NCBI GenBank assembly: GCA_002189035.1
Contig: CM007989.1
Location: forward strand, 4,402,001-4,466,000
Source: Utricularia gibba
Taxonomy: Eukaryota > Streptophyta > Magnoliopsida > Lamiales > Lentibulariaceae
Length of the DNA stretch: 64,000 bases
Reading direction: 5' to 3'
Of this stretch, positions 36,120-48,479 are shown piece after piece; positions within the stretch are counted from its first letter, which is position 1, and each line of letters begins with the position of its first letter. The translations under genes were made by a program, and so were the position numbers. The notes beneath the pieces were generated by a model. That model did no database searches, had not been told where the DNA came from, and saw only the letters and a program-made list of their open reading frames with translations.

Positions 36120-37020
36120 GGAGATTGAGCATTCACTTTCCTAGTTTTAGTTCAGACTTTTTTTTATCTCTCTAGAGGATTTTCCTCTAGCTTCTCTCTA
36201 TAACCTTGTCTTCATTTACTTAGTTTGTATGATTGGCTAGAAACTCCCGTTTCTGGGTTGAGAGACTCTCAGATCAATATTTCGTTAGTTGATCTTCATT
36301 TCTTCTTTGAATCCGAACGGGTTCTGTATGTCTTCATGCGACTATGTTACAGTCTTTCTGTAGCAGTCCCCTTATCCAAGATTCATGGTTAGCTGATCGA
36401 GTTTTGAAAAGGAGCAAGCTGCAAAGAACCAAGTCATGCTCTTTTTGCGGGAGGAATACAACGTTTTTTCTTTAACTGTACCTCAGGATCAATGGACATA
36501 TGGTGACCTCGTATTTGGACTCATTGGATCATTGGTAACACTTGGGCACACGTGCGCAATTCGACCGTGAGGGTACGATGACATAACCTCTCATCTTCAC
36601 GTTCATCCAAGGAGGAGCAACATCGGGCTATTCTCATGTCTTCTTGCAAAAGAGTGTAAGGGTGGATAGACAATTTCTTACTCATATAACCGAGTACTCA
36701 AAAAGATTAGAGAAGAGTGAATACACGATGAACGTAGCTAGGTAGGATTTTAATCCCACGAACATTCGCTTTATTTAAGATTAATCGCTTAATTTTATTT
36801 CCTGTTATTTATTTACAACCCTCCCTTACTTCATTACTCAAGCTTCATCACTTACGTTTCTTGCACATTTTACTCTACAAAACCGTTTACGAATCGCGAC
36901 AGTTGTATTTGACGTAACTTCACCTTTTATTGAAAACAACTCCCTGTGTTCGACACCCATACTATGCATTTGTGTTTTACAGGTTTTAAAAATATTTAAA
37001 ATTTATTATGCAAACGACAT
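36120..37020. mobile_element. Second unclassified insertion within the Copia element
   Basis: On the minus strand the Copia reading goes from the integrase end (FADLSYPPADKLAPWAC, about 37090-37030) to FHESLSF at about 36110. The intervening 900 bases have no Copia motif. They include a stretch near 36930 (ctccctgtgttcgacaccca) of a kind seen in plant LTR-type elements. Exact ends are not fixed. Confidence 0.4.
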
Positions 37021-37800
37021 GCATCAGGTAACCTAGCATGCCCACGGGGCTAACTTATCAGCTGGTGGATATGATAGATCTGCAAAACACACACAAACGA
37101 ATACTTTCAAATGATCCACAACCAGAGGTTTCCCCATAAACCTAGCAAATGGAGAATCCTATTGTAACATGGCAGTGGGGAGATGATTGATCAAATGGGT
37201 AGTAGCCAAAACTGCATCACTCCAAAAAACCTTCGGTAGCCCAGATTGGAACATAAGAGCATGGGTATCTTCGAAAAGGTGTTTATGTTTTAGTTCCACT
37301 CTACCATTCTGCTGAGCACGATTGGTGCAAGTGTACTGATGTAAAATCCCTTGGCTCAAGCAAAACTGATGCATCTGCGCACTAAGAAACTCACCTCCCT
37401 TGTCATTGTAGATTTGTTTCACGTCGCCCCAAACTACTTGTGGAATAAATGAAGCAACCTAGCAATGTGATCAACAGCCTCAGACTTGCATTTCAATAGA
37501 ATTGTCCATGTGCTCCATGTGTGGTCATCAAGAATGGTTAAAAAATACCATGTCTCATGAATTGTTTCAACCTTGTATGGTCCCCAAAGATTTCAATGGA
37601 AAAATAAAAATTTATCTGGAGAGAAGAAAGGCCTCTGGAATCGAGAGAATTCGTAGATTTCACAGGGGTGACCCTGAAGTCGACAAGAAATAGGCATGTG
37701 GGCTGCCTTTGAGTCTGATATATGACCCAATCGACAATGCCAAAGCAAAGATGCATCAAAGGGTAAAACTGAACCACAAAACAAGGCAGATTTAGTCCAC
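37020..37800 (-). pseudogene. Copia GAG-pre-integrase and integrase (broken)
   Basis: The pre-integrase zinc-binding segment reads LLWHCRLGHISDSKAAH near 37740. The integrase core shows YNDKGGEFLSAQMHQFCLSQ and QYTCTNRAQQNGRVELKHKH, with FWSDAVLATTHLINHLP at 37240-37170. The stretches are in different frames. Confidence 0.82.
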
Positions 37801-38379
37801 AAGACATAAAAAAAAAAGGAAAACGACCTAAGGAAGCATCAGCATGTCGTAGCAAAGCCTTGGTAGTGGCTGCTTGAAAATGAGGTAACCAAGACCTGTT
37901 CGACGTAAAGACCATCACGTACATGTCCCATGGCGAACACCCTACTGGAAACTTGGCCTTGTAGAACCTAGCCAGTGTCAAACAAACAAAAAGGGATCTT
38001 CATGTCATTGGTCAAGCGATGCATAGATAGAAAATTAAATTTGAAGAAGGGAACATAAAGAGTGTGTTGAAGTGTCATATCATCTTGAAAGCGCACTATC
38101 CTAACACTTATTACACTAGTCATAGAACCATCAGGCAGCGAGATCGTAGCATTCCCAATATTCTATACCAATTGAAGTTGATGCATGGTATAGCAAACAT
38201 GGGTGATAGCACCCGAGTCGATGATCCACTCCCAAGGTTTGCAAACGAAAGTATCAATCACCCGACTACTCATGAACAGCTCAATGGGAATTATACCTAC
38301 AAAATGCATTTGGCTCATATTAGCATGCTACGGGGAAGAGCCATGAATCATAGGGGCAGATGTGTGCCCTGAGGAGCAT

Positions 38380-39330
38380 AGTTTTCAAACTTTTAATTGC
38401 AAGGTCTGAAGCTCTTGTTGCAAGGAGTGGATGGTGGTCTCTGATGAATTTGCAGTCGAGGTGGAGTGAACTTCATCAATTGGGGTGTCAGCGTGCGTCA
38501 TCTGACAAGAATAATGAGCACTATATCCTAGAGCACGAGCAGCCTTAGCCTCTCCCCTAGTAGATTGACCAGTGTGCTTCACATTTGGTTCCCATTTCTT
38601 CCACCAAGAAGGATAGTTACCAGTGAGAATAAAACAGGTTTTGCGAGTGTGTCCCTACTTCTTGCAGTGATCACAAAAACGATTGTCATGTTTCTTAGCA
38701 TTACCGGTGAATGAATTATTAGAAGAAGGTTGACAAGCGACATTGGCATCAGGAAAGAGAGTATTTATAGCAGCATGAAGAAAAGTATCAACAGAGCTTC
38801 GTTTTTCCTACTCCACATTGAGAAGGATAGAGTAGGACTCATCTACGCTGAGTCCATCCATCTACGCTGAGTCTATCCATCACAAGTATCTGGTTCTTAA
38901 TCTAATCATATCGGTCATTTAATCCCCACAAGAACTGTGTCAATTTAATAGGAGCAAAAATAGTGACAGTAGGAACAATCACAGAACACTTTCTACATGT
39001 TATGTCAGATGTAACTGTCTCCAAATCCTTCCATAGTCTTCTAAGCTTCGTGTAATACTCAGCTAGGAATAGACTACCCTGTTTTAGGTGATAGAGATCA
39101 TGTTGTATCTGGTAGAATTGACAATGATTCAATCTACCATGGTGATTTTGAAGAGAAGTCCATAGATCATGTGAACTTGATGTATTATTGAAGCTAGAAA
39201 CTAGTCCTTTTGAAATTGAGTTTAATAACCAAGACATTACCATGTAATCGTTGTGAATCCAGAGATTATACGTCGGATCGGTGATCAGAGGGGCAACGAA
39301 TTTCACCATCAATGAAGGTAAGTTCGTTCT
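38380..39330 (-). pseudogene. Copia gag (UBN2-type) with zinc knuckle
   Basis: The reading from 39312 (LITDPTYNLWIHNDYMVMSW, SSHDLWTSLQNHHGR, KLRRLWKDLETV) is the plant Copia gag domain. Near 38680 the CX2CX4HX4C knuckle is present as CDHCKK-GHTRKTC with a stop codon in the middle. A coiled-coil tail (LQQELQTLQLKV) follows. Confidence 0.8.
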
Positions 39331-39524
39331 TCGAGCCTAACACCAAACGAATGTTTCGGCACCATTCAAAGTAGTTTAGCATGGTTAGAGGAGAGTTTAC
39401 CAAAGCCATGTTAGGATGATCGGTACCGCTCAACATCAACGGATCCGATCAGTCAATAAAAAACGTATCGGCACCGAAAACCGATGGTGCAGGTTCTCCA
39501 GAAGTCGCATTCATGTCCGCACCA

Positions 39525-39751
39525 TGTTCGAAGGTCGAGCAAATCTTGGGTGTAGAAAGAATGCGAAGGTAACTAAAGAAAAACAATCCATTCGTAATGA
39601 ACTAGAACAACAGAGTAGTAAGGAACCCAGCTATTTTATAGCTGGTTTTAGTCTCGTGCTTGACGATTAGAACTATCAAGTACAACTCAGATGCGAGCAC
39701 ATACAATTAGCGAGACAGAGCAGCGCTTAACTTGTTATTAGTTTCTGAACA
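39525..39751 (-). repeat. Copia 5' LTR
   Basis: Ungapped partner of 33032-33258. It begins TGTTCGAAGGTCGAGC and ends TTTCTGAACA on the plus strand. Confidence 0.88.
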
Positions 39752-40280
39752 GTTAGGACAACCGACTCCTCACTACCCAACATCAATAGGGGCTCGCATG
39801 AGGACAGAACCAAATTCTCCTGACTCTCTCAAGTTTAGCTCAGTTGATGTGGGAAAAAAACAAGATGGATGCTAAAGTTTGATGACTAATGACATAGGTC
39901 GCTGGGAATTCAGGTTTAAAATTGAGATTCCGGAGTTTCATAGAAGCCTTTAGGCAGAAGAGTTTTTGGATTGGTTGACAACAGTAGAAGAGGCATTAAA
40001 ATTTAAGAATGTACCAAATGAGCAAAGAATAGCTCTTGTTGCCACCAGATTCCGAGGATGTGCTTTAGCATGGTTGCAGCTCAAAATTTTCCGAACTCGT
40101 ATAGGGAAACAAAAAAATCCAGTCTTGGGGTAAGTTGAAAAAGCATATATGGGCTACTCGGTTACCATATAATTATCAATGTATTGTATTTCAATAACTA
40201 TTATCTTTGAAACAAGGAACGAGATCCGTTGACGAACATACCAAAGATTTTGGTATATTCGCACAAGTCATGGTTGTGAA
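39752..40280 (+). pseudogene. Gypsy gag relic, right part
   Basis: After the Copia 5' LTR a plus-strand reading shows the retrotransposon gag signature EFLDWLTTVEEALKFKNVPN, EQRIALVATRFRGCALAWLQ. Shifted frames then follow towards LKQGTRSVDEHT-like residues near 40215. Stops and frameshifts break it. With 32880-33031 it is one Gypsy gag split by the Copia element. Confidence 0.72.
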
Positions 40281-40559
40281 ATTTGCATCTTCACTATGGA
40301 GAACTTGGTTATTTGATTTTTTTCACCAATGAGGTGAAAAAGAATCAAAACAAGGAAAGCATAAAAAATAACAATGACTCCATGTGTATCTATTTTTTGC
40401 TTAATACTATATAATTTTGACATTTGATTGCATTTTTCAGTGAAATAAAGTCTTTTCATGATTTTTTTTGAATATTTTAATTAAATCGTGAAATGAGGTT
40501 TATATTAAAAAATATCAGCTAATCATATATTTGATAATAAATGAAATATAATACTATAA

Positions 40560-41110
40560 AATAAATTGTTGCGGGTGAAAATCGGCTTACGAGATGAGGC
40601 CGACTTTTGGGTTATAAATGCAACCGCAAATATCGCGCCTTGTTATGCTTTTTTGCGATTTGTTCGATTTGATCAACAGAAATAAAGGCAGGCAAAGATT
40701 TTCACGTGGAAACCGTCGTAAGACGGAAAAAACCACATAGCTGTCGGAGCTCGCCGGAAAAAGTTCTTACTAGACAGAGGTGGTAAAGAAAGTTATAGGA
40801 TGGGAGGCTTAGGGTCCAGCCTCTTCTCCGTTATGGTTTTTTTTATTTATAGAAGAGGCGATCTGACTGAATCATGAGTTCTGCTGGTGTCGGCTACTTT
40901 TTTATACTTGTACTGTGATCTTACTTTTCAAACGATAGCTGCCTGTCCTTCCATGACTCGACAACTTTTTAGTCTGTGCCATACGGTCATTGCCGTCAGA
41001 TCTCTGACATATATCGGTCTGTCGACTGGCATTATCCCGTCAGAACTCCTTTTGGCAGCCTTTTGGTAACCGATTATCTTCAGTCGATTTATACCCCATC
41101 ATAAATATTT
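40560..41110. repeat. Repeat unit A, possible solo-LTR-like sequence
   Basis: A GC-richer block in AT-rich surroundings. It contains a 'ttttcacgtggaaaccgtcgtaagacgg' type segment near 40698, of the kind found in plant LTRs. From about 40880 to 41105 it is alignable by eye with 41515-41740. Ends were not fixed. Confidence 0.4.
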
Positions 41111-41239
41111 TTTAATTTGTTTTAAATCTATAGTGATGATAAAATACAAATTTATTTCGAATTAGTTTAGATAATTACACAATAGGAAAATAATATATTA
41201 CTTTTATTACTTAAAAAACATTTTTATTCCAAATATTAT

Positions 41240-41740
41240 TATATGGTTAGAAATCGGCTTTAGGAAGGGAACCAATTTCGGAAGGTGAACATGGATCTGG
41301 TGTTAGTTTGTATTGATTTTGAGTCTATCGATTTACACGGAATATGGAAAAAGGGAGACAAGAGTTCTTATGTGTAGACTATGGAGTTGTCAGAGGTCGT
41401 CGAAAGAATGTGTTTCACTATTTGAGGAAAAAAAGGGTACAAGTTGAAATATAGAAAGTTCAATCCTTTCTTTTTTAAACTTTCTTATTTTTATAGGAAG
41501 AGTCAATCTGATCAAATTCTGTAGGTGTTGGTTACTTTCTGTGTCTGGTAGGCATACTGTGATCTTGCTGACAAATAACTGTCCATTGCTCTGACATTTT
41601 TGCAATTCACATTTCAGACTCTACAAAAAACGGCTGTTGTAGCTCAATGATGACATTTATCGGTTTGTCGACCTACAGTAGCTTGTCAAATCACGTTTGA
41701 GACCTTCCACAGCCGATTTCATCCATAAGACCAATATAGT
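41240..41740. repeat. Repeat unit B, diverged relative of unit A
   Basis: It shares the order of short matches with unit A: '(t)gtaggtgttggttactt', 'actgtgatcttgct', 'tatcggt-tgtcgac' and 'gccgattt'. It lies in the same orientation about 640 bases downstream. Divergence is high. Confidence 0.35.
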
Positions 41741-41744
41741 TATC

Positions 41745-43390
41745 TCCTCAACTTGCTGATTCTTACATATCTTCCCTTATATCTAGGTCGCACTTGTAGA
41801 TTTTCTACTCCATCAATTATTTTGTTCTTTTTCTTTTTGTCAATAAATGTATTATCTATCTTAAATCTTTTTTATTTAGATTTTGAACTATGTGTATCTT
41901 AAAATTCCATAGACTATTGTCTAAAATCAATATCCTATAAAAACTTCTGATAATTTCAATAATATTTTATTATAAAATTTTATAACAAGGGCATGATCAT
42001 TAATATTTTTTACAATTACATTTCCTAAGAAACGCACCAAGTATTTTCATATATGTCTTTTTCATGTAAACTAAACCTCCCAATATTTAGTTCTGAGAAA
42101 TTAAAAGGTTCTACTAAAGTAGACTCTAAGATGTTTTTAATATGATATTTAATTGATACTGTATTTGAATTATTTGTATTATATAAACAAAGTTAATGCG
42201 GTTAAAATCAAAATTGTATTTGATAGACATTTTATTAATGTGCATTGAAAATCTTATTATGTTTTGCAGATGTTCTTAGAACTAATGAAAAAAATTTAAA
42301 ATCAATTAATTAAAAAATTCAAGTGAGAATAATTACAAACAATATAATTGTAAAAACCTACTAAATAGGACCTAATGCTAACATGAAATGTCAGAACACT
42401 ATACTTACTTTGTTTTTTAATTAGTGATAGCAGATCTTTGGATGTAGACAATTGATTGCATTTGAAATGTAAGAAGGTCTAAAGACTGGAAGGACTCAAT
42501 TTATTTTTAGGGTAAATGAAAATAAAACTTATTCACTTAATGAGCTATTTAATCACCATAATTGGGCCATGTAAACATGTGATTGGATTACAGAATATAG
42601 CTATAATGGGCCAATAAAGCCGGCCCAGAGTACAACAGCCCAGCTATAAATTATTCTATCTCAAAAGTAACATATATAAAAACAGAACTTTGTATTAAAT
42701 AATATATGCTAATCATTGATTCAGAGAAAAACAATATTTAGTATTATTAATATCAAGGTAATACTTTATTTGTTATTTGATTTTATGTTGAAACACAAAT
42801 CAATGTTTTAGATTGATTAGGTTACTCTCGGGATACGAAATAATAATACTATCCCTCTAATAATAAATTTTGAAGGTATAATAACAAGCTATTTTTAAGA
42901 ATTTCGAACTATGAAATATTTAATATATTTATATAATATTTTAAAATTTTAATTATTTTTAAAAAAATTATGTTAGTTAACATGGAGATTTTTATAATGT
43001 TATATATAAAAGTGATAATTAATTTTTTTCTTCAAATAATATTTTCCATACGAGATATTATATTTTGTAAATAATTTATTCTTATGTAAATGAATTTTAC
43101 TTGCATCTAATGTCCAAGAAGTTATAATATTTTACTAAATCAAGACTTTGAGTATAATAGAAAAGGAGCCCCAATTCAACAATGAACTGTGCCAGCTCTT
43201 TGCTGGTGGCTTCATCCTTTTTCAAAAAAGAAAAATCCTAATTACATATGGAATATAAGTAAGAATATATGACTCTATTACACCTCTGACCTCCCTTCTG
43301 TTTGGGGCAAAGGTCTAAGCGGGCGAGGACCTGCCACGTCGGCAACAGAGTCACATATGTGTTTGCTTTCTTTCCATTGGGTAGTTATTG
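41745..43390. other. AT-rich intergenic region
   Basis: Very AT-rich sequence without coding signal. It includes the 3' flank of the expansin gene. Confidence 0.5.
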
Positions 43391-43396
43391 CACCGA

Positions 43397-44317
43397 TCAG
43401 AACTGGCCGCCCTCGAAGGTCTGGCCGAACTGCCAGCCCGGTGGCGCCACGTTGAGGCTGGTGACAGTGCGGCCATCGCTTGCGGTCACTTGAAAGGACA
43501 GCGCCTGGCCGTTGAGGAACCCGTTGCTCTGCCAATTCTGGCCCCAGTTCCGGGCCAGCTGCTGCCATCCCGTCCTGGAACCCTTGACGGCCACCGCGTG
43601 GATGTCCCCTGCACCGCCCACATTCGTCACCAGGACCAAGTTGAAGTAGGAGTGGCCATTGATGGTGAACCTTATCCCCCCTTCTTCACGCAGGGCACCC
43701 TTTGAGCATCAGAATGATTTTAATTAGAAATATTATACGAAGATTAGAGAATTATGTGCATCATTACTGCATCCTTGTTTACCTTCGGAAGGAAACGGGG
43801 ACGATTCCAGCGCGGTACTGAGCGATTTGCAAGTAAGCAGGTTCAGCAAGATCGAAGTGTTGGCGAGGGGGGTTGCACCAACCGCCGTTGTCGTTGGGGA
43901 GGGCGGGGTTGGGCGGGCAGAAGTTTGTGGCGGTGACGGTGATTGTTCCGGGGTTGCACCACCGTTTCTCGCCGGCGCAGGTCAGCTCGTAGCAAGCGCC
44001 GCAAGTGAGGCCATTGTTAAACAGAGCAGTGCTCAAGGCAGCCGTGCTGGTGCCGTAGCCCTGGCTATACAGATTCCCATACCCACACGCGCCCCCTGTT
44101 CACAACCATTCAAAACCCTAATCAGATTTTAAATTCTATGGTAAGTGGAATGAAAAACGGAGAAACATGTACCCATTGTGCCGGAGGCGTCGCCACCACC
44201 GTAGAAAGTCGCATGTGCCGAATCCCAACCGCCGTATTCACAAAACACAGGAGAAAAAGAGACACCCCAGATAATCAAAACGGCCAAGGAAGCAAGAGAA
44301 GAAGAAGAGGAAGCCAT
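43397..44317 (-). CDS. Alpha-expansin
   Basis: A secreted cell-wall loosening protein without hydrolytic activity. Three exons: 44317-44173, 44095-43783 and 43699-43397. The start at 44317 gives a 25-residue signal peptide ([17 protein letters not shown]). An in-frame ATG at 44386 would lengthen it by 23 residues and is less typical. Domain 1 (GH45-like) has [40 protein letters not shown], the conserved Cys residues and the HFD motif in [29 protein letters not shown] leads to the CBM63-like domain 2 with Trp residues ([20 protein letters not shown]) and the end [13 protein letters not shown]. The length of about 250 residues is normal and the frame is intact. It is GC-rich relative to its surroundings, which is natural for a coding island in this region. 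Confidence 0.95.
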
Positions 44318-44399
44318 TGGAGAAGAGAGGAGGAGGAGGATGAGGAGACTGAGGAGGAAGATGCCTTCATTTATACACAAGAACATGCATTCAAGTTTT

Positions 44400-47030
44400 G
44401 AAGGAAATCAACGAGCAGAAACAAGTGTCACATGCAAATGTTGGAGCTTGAACTATCACCTACCGATATGTTTGACCCTACATGCACATGCAATTATCTG
44501 ATGTTTCTTTATTCTTTTTCTATTGGAGAAAAAAAAAACAAAACAAAATAGAATACCAGTGAAGACAACCAACGTGAACCCAAAAAAAAAAAAAAAAAAA
44601 AAAAAGCCACCGAAAGCATGATTTCTCAAGGGGCAAGAAAAATCCCTCTGACGTTACAAGATTTGCCGGCTGGAGTTACACTATAAAAGCTGTCCGCTAG
44701 CCGCCTGCTTTTGAAATAATATTACCAAAATAGAAAGTAAAGCATTCTTGTAGCGGTTGAAATTGATAGCTTTTGGCGGACGTTATTGTTACATAATAAG
44801 CAGGAATCTTACTTTGTCACCTGTACCTGTATCCTTTTTTTCACTGCAAAAAATATAACATTTCAAAAAACTAGTTAATTCGTTTGGCATTTATAGTAAT
44901 GGAATGCAATTTTCGGCAGTGCGTGGGTGGGTTTGCTAGAGCTGTTATACAATATATTTGTGATTTCAAAACTCTGGTAGTGTTATTCCACATTGATTAT
45001 AGATGAAAGTATGATATACTTAAATAATAAGATACTCCTAATCTTGTACAATACTTTTTTTCATGAAAATAGAAAACGTAAAATTATGAGAATTAACTAT
45101 TTGAAACAAACAATATCGTATAAGTGGAGTGTAAGTGTTAACATGTTCATACATTAATCAAACACAATTACATTTTTAAATTGTAACGCATATTTGTGAA
45201 ATCTCATTATTAAATAAATACATGTTCAATTTTAAGCATCTAACGCATATTCATTGAAACACAAATAATTCAACTGAATAAATTATTAAATTATCAAAAA
45301 TGCCCTAGATGCTCATGTAATAAAACTTTCGTAATTTTAAAAAATAAATTATTTAAAATTGGTGTTGTTGAAAAAAAAAAAACGCAGGGCTTTTTTTTTT
45401 TTTTTTTTTTTGTAACCGAATGAATGCCTTTTGTGATAAGACAGGTTATCTATCGATCCTCCTTGAGCCACCCTCTCCAAATGGTGGACGTGATAATTGC
45501 CCAACCACCATGGTTGTGTTCGATAGGTGGATAACAATTTTGAGGATTTAAATTAATTAGATTTACGTGATGTTGATGTGCGCTCCACATTCACTTATTT
45601 CACATAAATTCAAGTATTAAATATGGGATTTTTAATAAAGATTAAAAATACGTGAAATATGTTCGTTATTTGCGAGTTGAATTCCGTTATTTTCCTTAGT
45701 TTCTTTTATTTGTTGTTCGCACTAATTAGTTTTTTATTTTTTCTGCTTACGTCATAGTTGATTATAATGAGCCATCTTCACGGGACAATAGTATTTATAA
45801 TAAATGTGTTTTCAATAAATAAATATTTATTTCAAATATGAATATTTAAATTTCATATGTCCCTGATCTGTGCATCCACTTGTGCCTCATAGGGAAAAGA
45901 ATGGTGTAGCAAATTTGAGCAAGTTTAAAAGAAAAAAAAAAGATTCTAACTTTTTTTGATCGGATTTCTCCAATACTGGGGGAGTAGACTCCATTGCATA
46001 AATTAATTTATTTTTTCCCACAATCTCAATATTAGTGAAACTTAGAAACCCAAATGGTATTATATAAACATAATCATTTAGGGGTATGTTTGGTTTTGAA
46101 TGAAAAATAAGATAAAATTTGATTTAACTGATATTTATAAATAGGATGGAATATGATTTTTAAATAATATATTTTTATTGAAAATTATTTAAGCGAGATG
46201 GAACTAAAATATTTTATTGAAATGTGAAAGAAATTTTTATTTCCCAAAAGGGTATGTAATCACTAATCCCATTTTAATGATAATGTAAATTCCTAAGAAA
46301 GGTTATCAATAATATTTTTAATTTACAGTTTTTTTGTATCTCTATGATTATAATGCAGTGGTCAAAACCATATAATATACACAGTATGCCATAACAAAAA
46401 TGTAATTAGTTTGATGAATTAAGATTAAATGGGATTAAGGATGGAGATGATCCGTGATCATTATCAATGCCGGGCAGTTGGTTATGGCATGGCATGGCAT
46501 GCCCCACCATGTTATGGTCACATGGGAGTCTGCCTCGGGGAATTCATGTGGGCCCATCTGTCACCCCCCTCCTTTTTTTTGTCTGGTTGCTCTTATTCTA
46601 CCTTGAGCAAAAAGTTGTTTTTTGAATATGCATTCAAGAATTCCACCGACACCGTGACAGCACGCGCGGTGAATTAAAGGCTAAATTTATACCGTACAGC
46701 AGTACCCTTTGCGTTATGGAAACCCGAAAATTATTCGAGATTTAGACATCAGAAGTAAATATAATATACTCAGAAAAAAATATAACTTATTTTATGAGTA
46801 ATTTAATTCAAAAAATAAACATTTGAAATTATTTAATAAACGGTTTCAATGAAAATTGAAGAATGAGAAATAAAAATATAAGTATATGTTTAAAACAGAA
46901 AAAAAGATGATTTAAAAGTAATTTGTGAATTATTTATACTTCAAAAATAATTAAAATATTTTTAAAAAAATTATTTTGTAATAAATTGAAATAAATAAAG
47001 CCTTGAATATTTGGAAGTGGAGGGAGTATC
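44400..47030. other. AT-rich intergenic region
   Basis: Upstream region of the expansin gene, with a poly-A run of about 20 or more near 44583-44606 and an A-run/T-run pair near 45370-45410. No supportable gene. Confidence 0.5.
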
Positions 47031-47039
47031 TGAAAAGAT

Positions 47040-47420
47040 GTTAGACAGAATAGAAATTTAGGTGGAGGTGGTGGAGGAGGTGGAGGGGCGTTACCGACTG
47101 GATGAGGAGTGGTCCATGAAGCAGGAGCAGGAGTTGATGTATTTTATTGCATGGAGGCCCTGGAAACTGCGATCCTAACAGCAACCTCACATGCGGAAGC
47201 CACGACGGTGGCATGTGCAATTTATGGCGCCCCCAACAGCGCATCTGCCTCTTGGGATTCAGCATCCCCGGACTCCTCCTCTTCATGTGTTCCCCTCCCA
47301 GACAGTGCACTTACAAATGCGCCCCCGCCCCCTCCATTCATCATTCATGGGGCCCCCCCAAGGAAAGGGACCGACCGACCTCCAATTGAATCAATTACAA
47401 AAATGATCATGTGTTATCAA
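47040..47420. other. GC-rich island, unassigned
   Basis: A sharp GC-rich block with open plus-strand frames in three phases (for example 47109-47429, ending in a Pro-rich NAPPPPPFIIHGAPP segment). It begins with a GGTGGAGGT-type purine repeat. I recognise no domain. It may be a gene fragment or part of a mobile element. Confidence 0.25.
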
Positions 47421-48479
47421 AAAACATAGTCATCTTATGAGAGTTTTTTGTATTAGTAAGTGACGATGATCACTTTTCCGAATGACTTCCTTGAATTTCG
47501 ATGTTCTCAACTCATCACCTAAACCCATGCCAAATGCTTGCAACACATACTTTTTGCAGTCAGGTGGAAAGGGCAGAGATGAATTGCATTGAAAATTAGG
47601 ATTCGGGAAATATTTTCATCGTTTAATGTAATGGTTGTTTGAAAGTGTTGTGTTTTTATTGGGTTAGGAGAGTTTAGCAGCATCGTCTAGCTAGCTGCCC
47701 AAAGTGGCCCATGAAATGTAGTCATGAAAATATAAGAAGATGACATGTAGTCATGAAATGAAGCACACTTGCCTTACATTCGATGTTTCTAGATTGTGGG
47801 CTACACGATTTCTTGCACAGTACGAGCTCGGCTTTGGTTGGCAACGAAACACTTAGCTCATCTTAGGTAGCACATAAAAAATTATTTTATAATAATTCAT
47901 GAGAATTGATATTTAATTAAAAAATAATAATTAATCTCGAATTGTGATGCAGTACAGTTTTGGTGGAAGCTAACTCTGGTGTGTGAGAGATATTGTACCT
48001 TGATGCTTAAGCCCTCGCTGTGTCATCAAGGGACTATGAGCTACGTGCGGAATTGGGGAGTGCACCCCCAATGGCAACGCGGCGAGGCCGCGGATGGTGA
48101 TGCCACATGAGCAATAAGTGGGGCCATTAAACTAGGGTCATGACAGCAACGCTGAGCATTCTTGCTCAGTGAGAGAGATGCCAAACGTGTGGGATTCTAT
48201 GTGGATAGGTGCAAGGACCAATCACGAGGGAGGCAAGCTCGCACAAGGGGCGAGCGGGGTCACGGGTGAGACTGTGGCGCCAACAATGAGTGCGAGAGAC
48301 TCATCGGATTAGAGCCAACCGTGCGTATTGTGTGGAAGGACATGAAGGTGTGGTGAGAGGGCTTACGGACTGATACGAGAAGATACGGAGATGCCGAGCA
48401 TGGGCAGCAAGTGATTACGAGATGTTACAGAGATACTCTATGTGGGCAGTGTGTTAGGGTGACAGCGAGACAATAGTGT
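47421..48479. other. Non-coding flank of the plus-strand Gypsy fragment
   Basis: From about 47940 composition becomes GC-rich with no open frame. It ends abruptly at 48490 in the middle of a Gypsy RNase H. It may be rearranged LTR or untranslated Gypsy sequence. Confidence 0.3.

Larger units (their letters stand above)
33032..39751 (-). mobile_element. Ty1/Copia LTR retrotransposon, degenerate, with internal insertions
   Basis: A 6.7-kb element bounded by two 227-bp LTRs and a 5-bp target duplication with one mismatch. On the minus strand the order is gag (39330-38380), integrase (37800-37020), reverse transcriptase (34500-33600) and RNase H (33600-33260), the Copia order. Every domain has stops or frameshifts, so it is dead. 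A purine-rich tract reading agaaagggaggtaaaa abuts the 3' LTR (left end), as a polypurine tract should. A TGG-starting sequence follows the 5' LTR, where a primer-binding site belongs. Two stretches inside it (34540-35790 and 36120-37020) do not fit Copia pol and look like later insertions. Confidence 0.88.

Noticed and set aside
44318-44386. Longer expansin start
   Set aside because: It would put a second hydrophobic stretch before the normal signal peptide; alpha-expansins start close to the signal peptide at 44317.
44583-44606. Poly-A run as a processed-pseudogene tail
   Set aside because: No gene-like sequence lies directly before it; homopolymer runs are common in this region.
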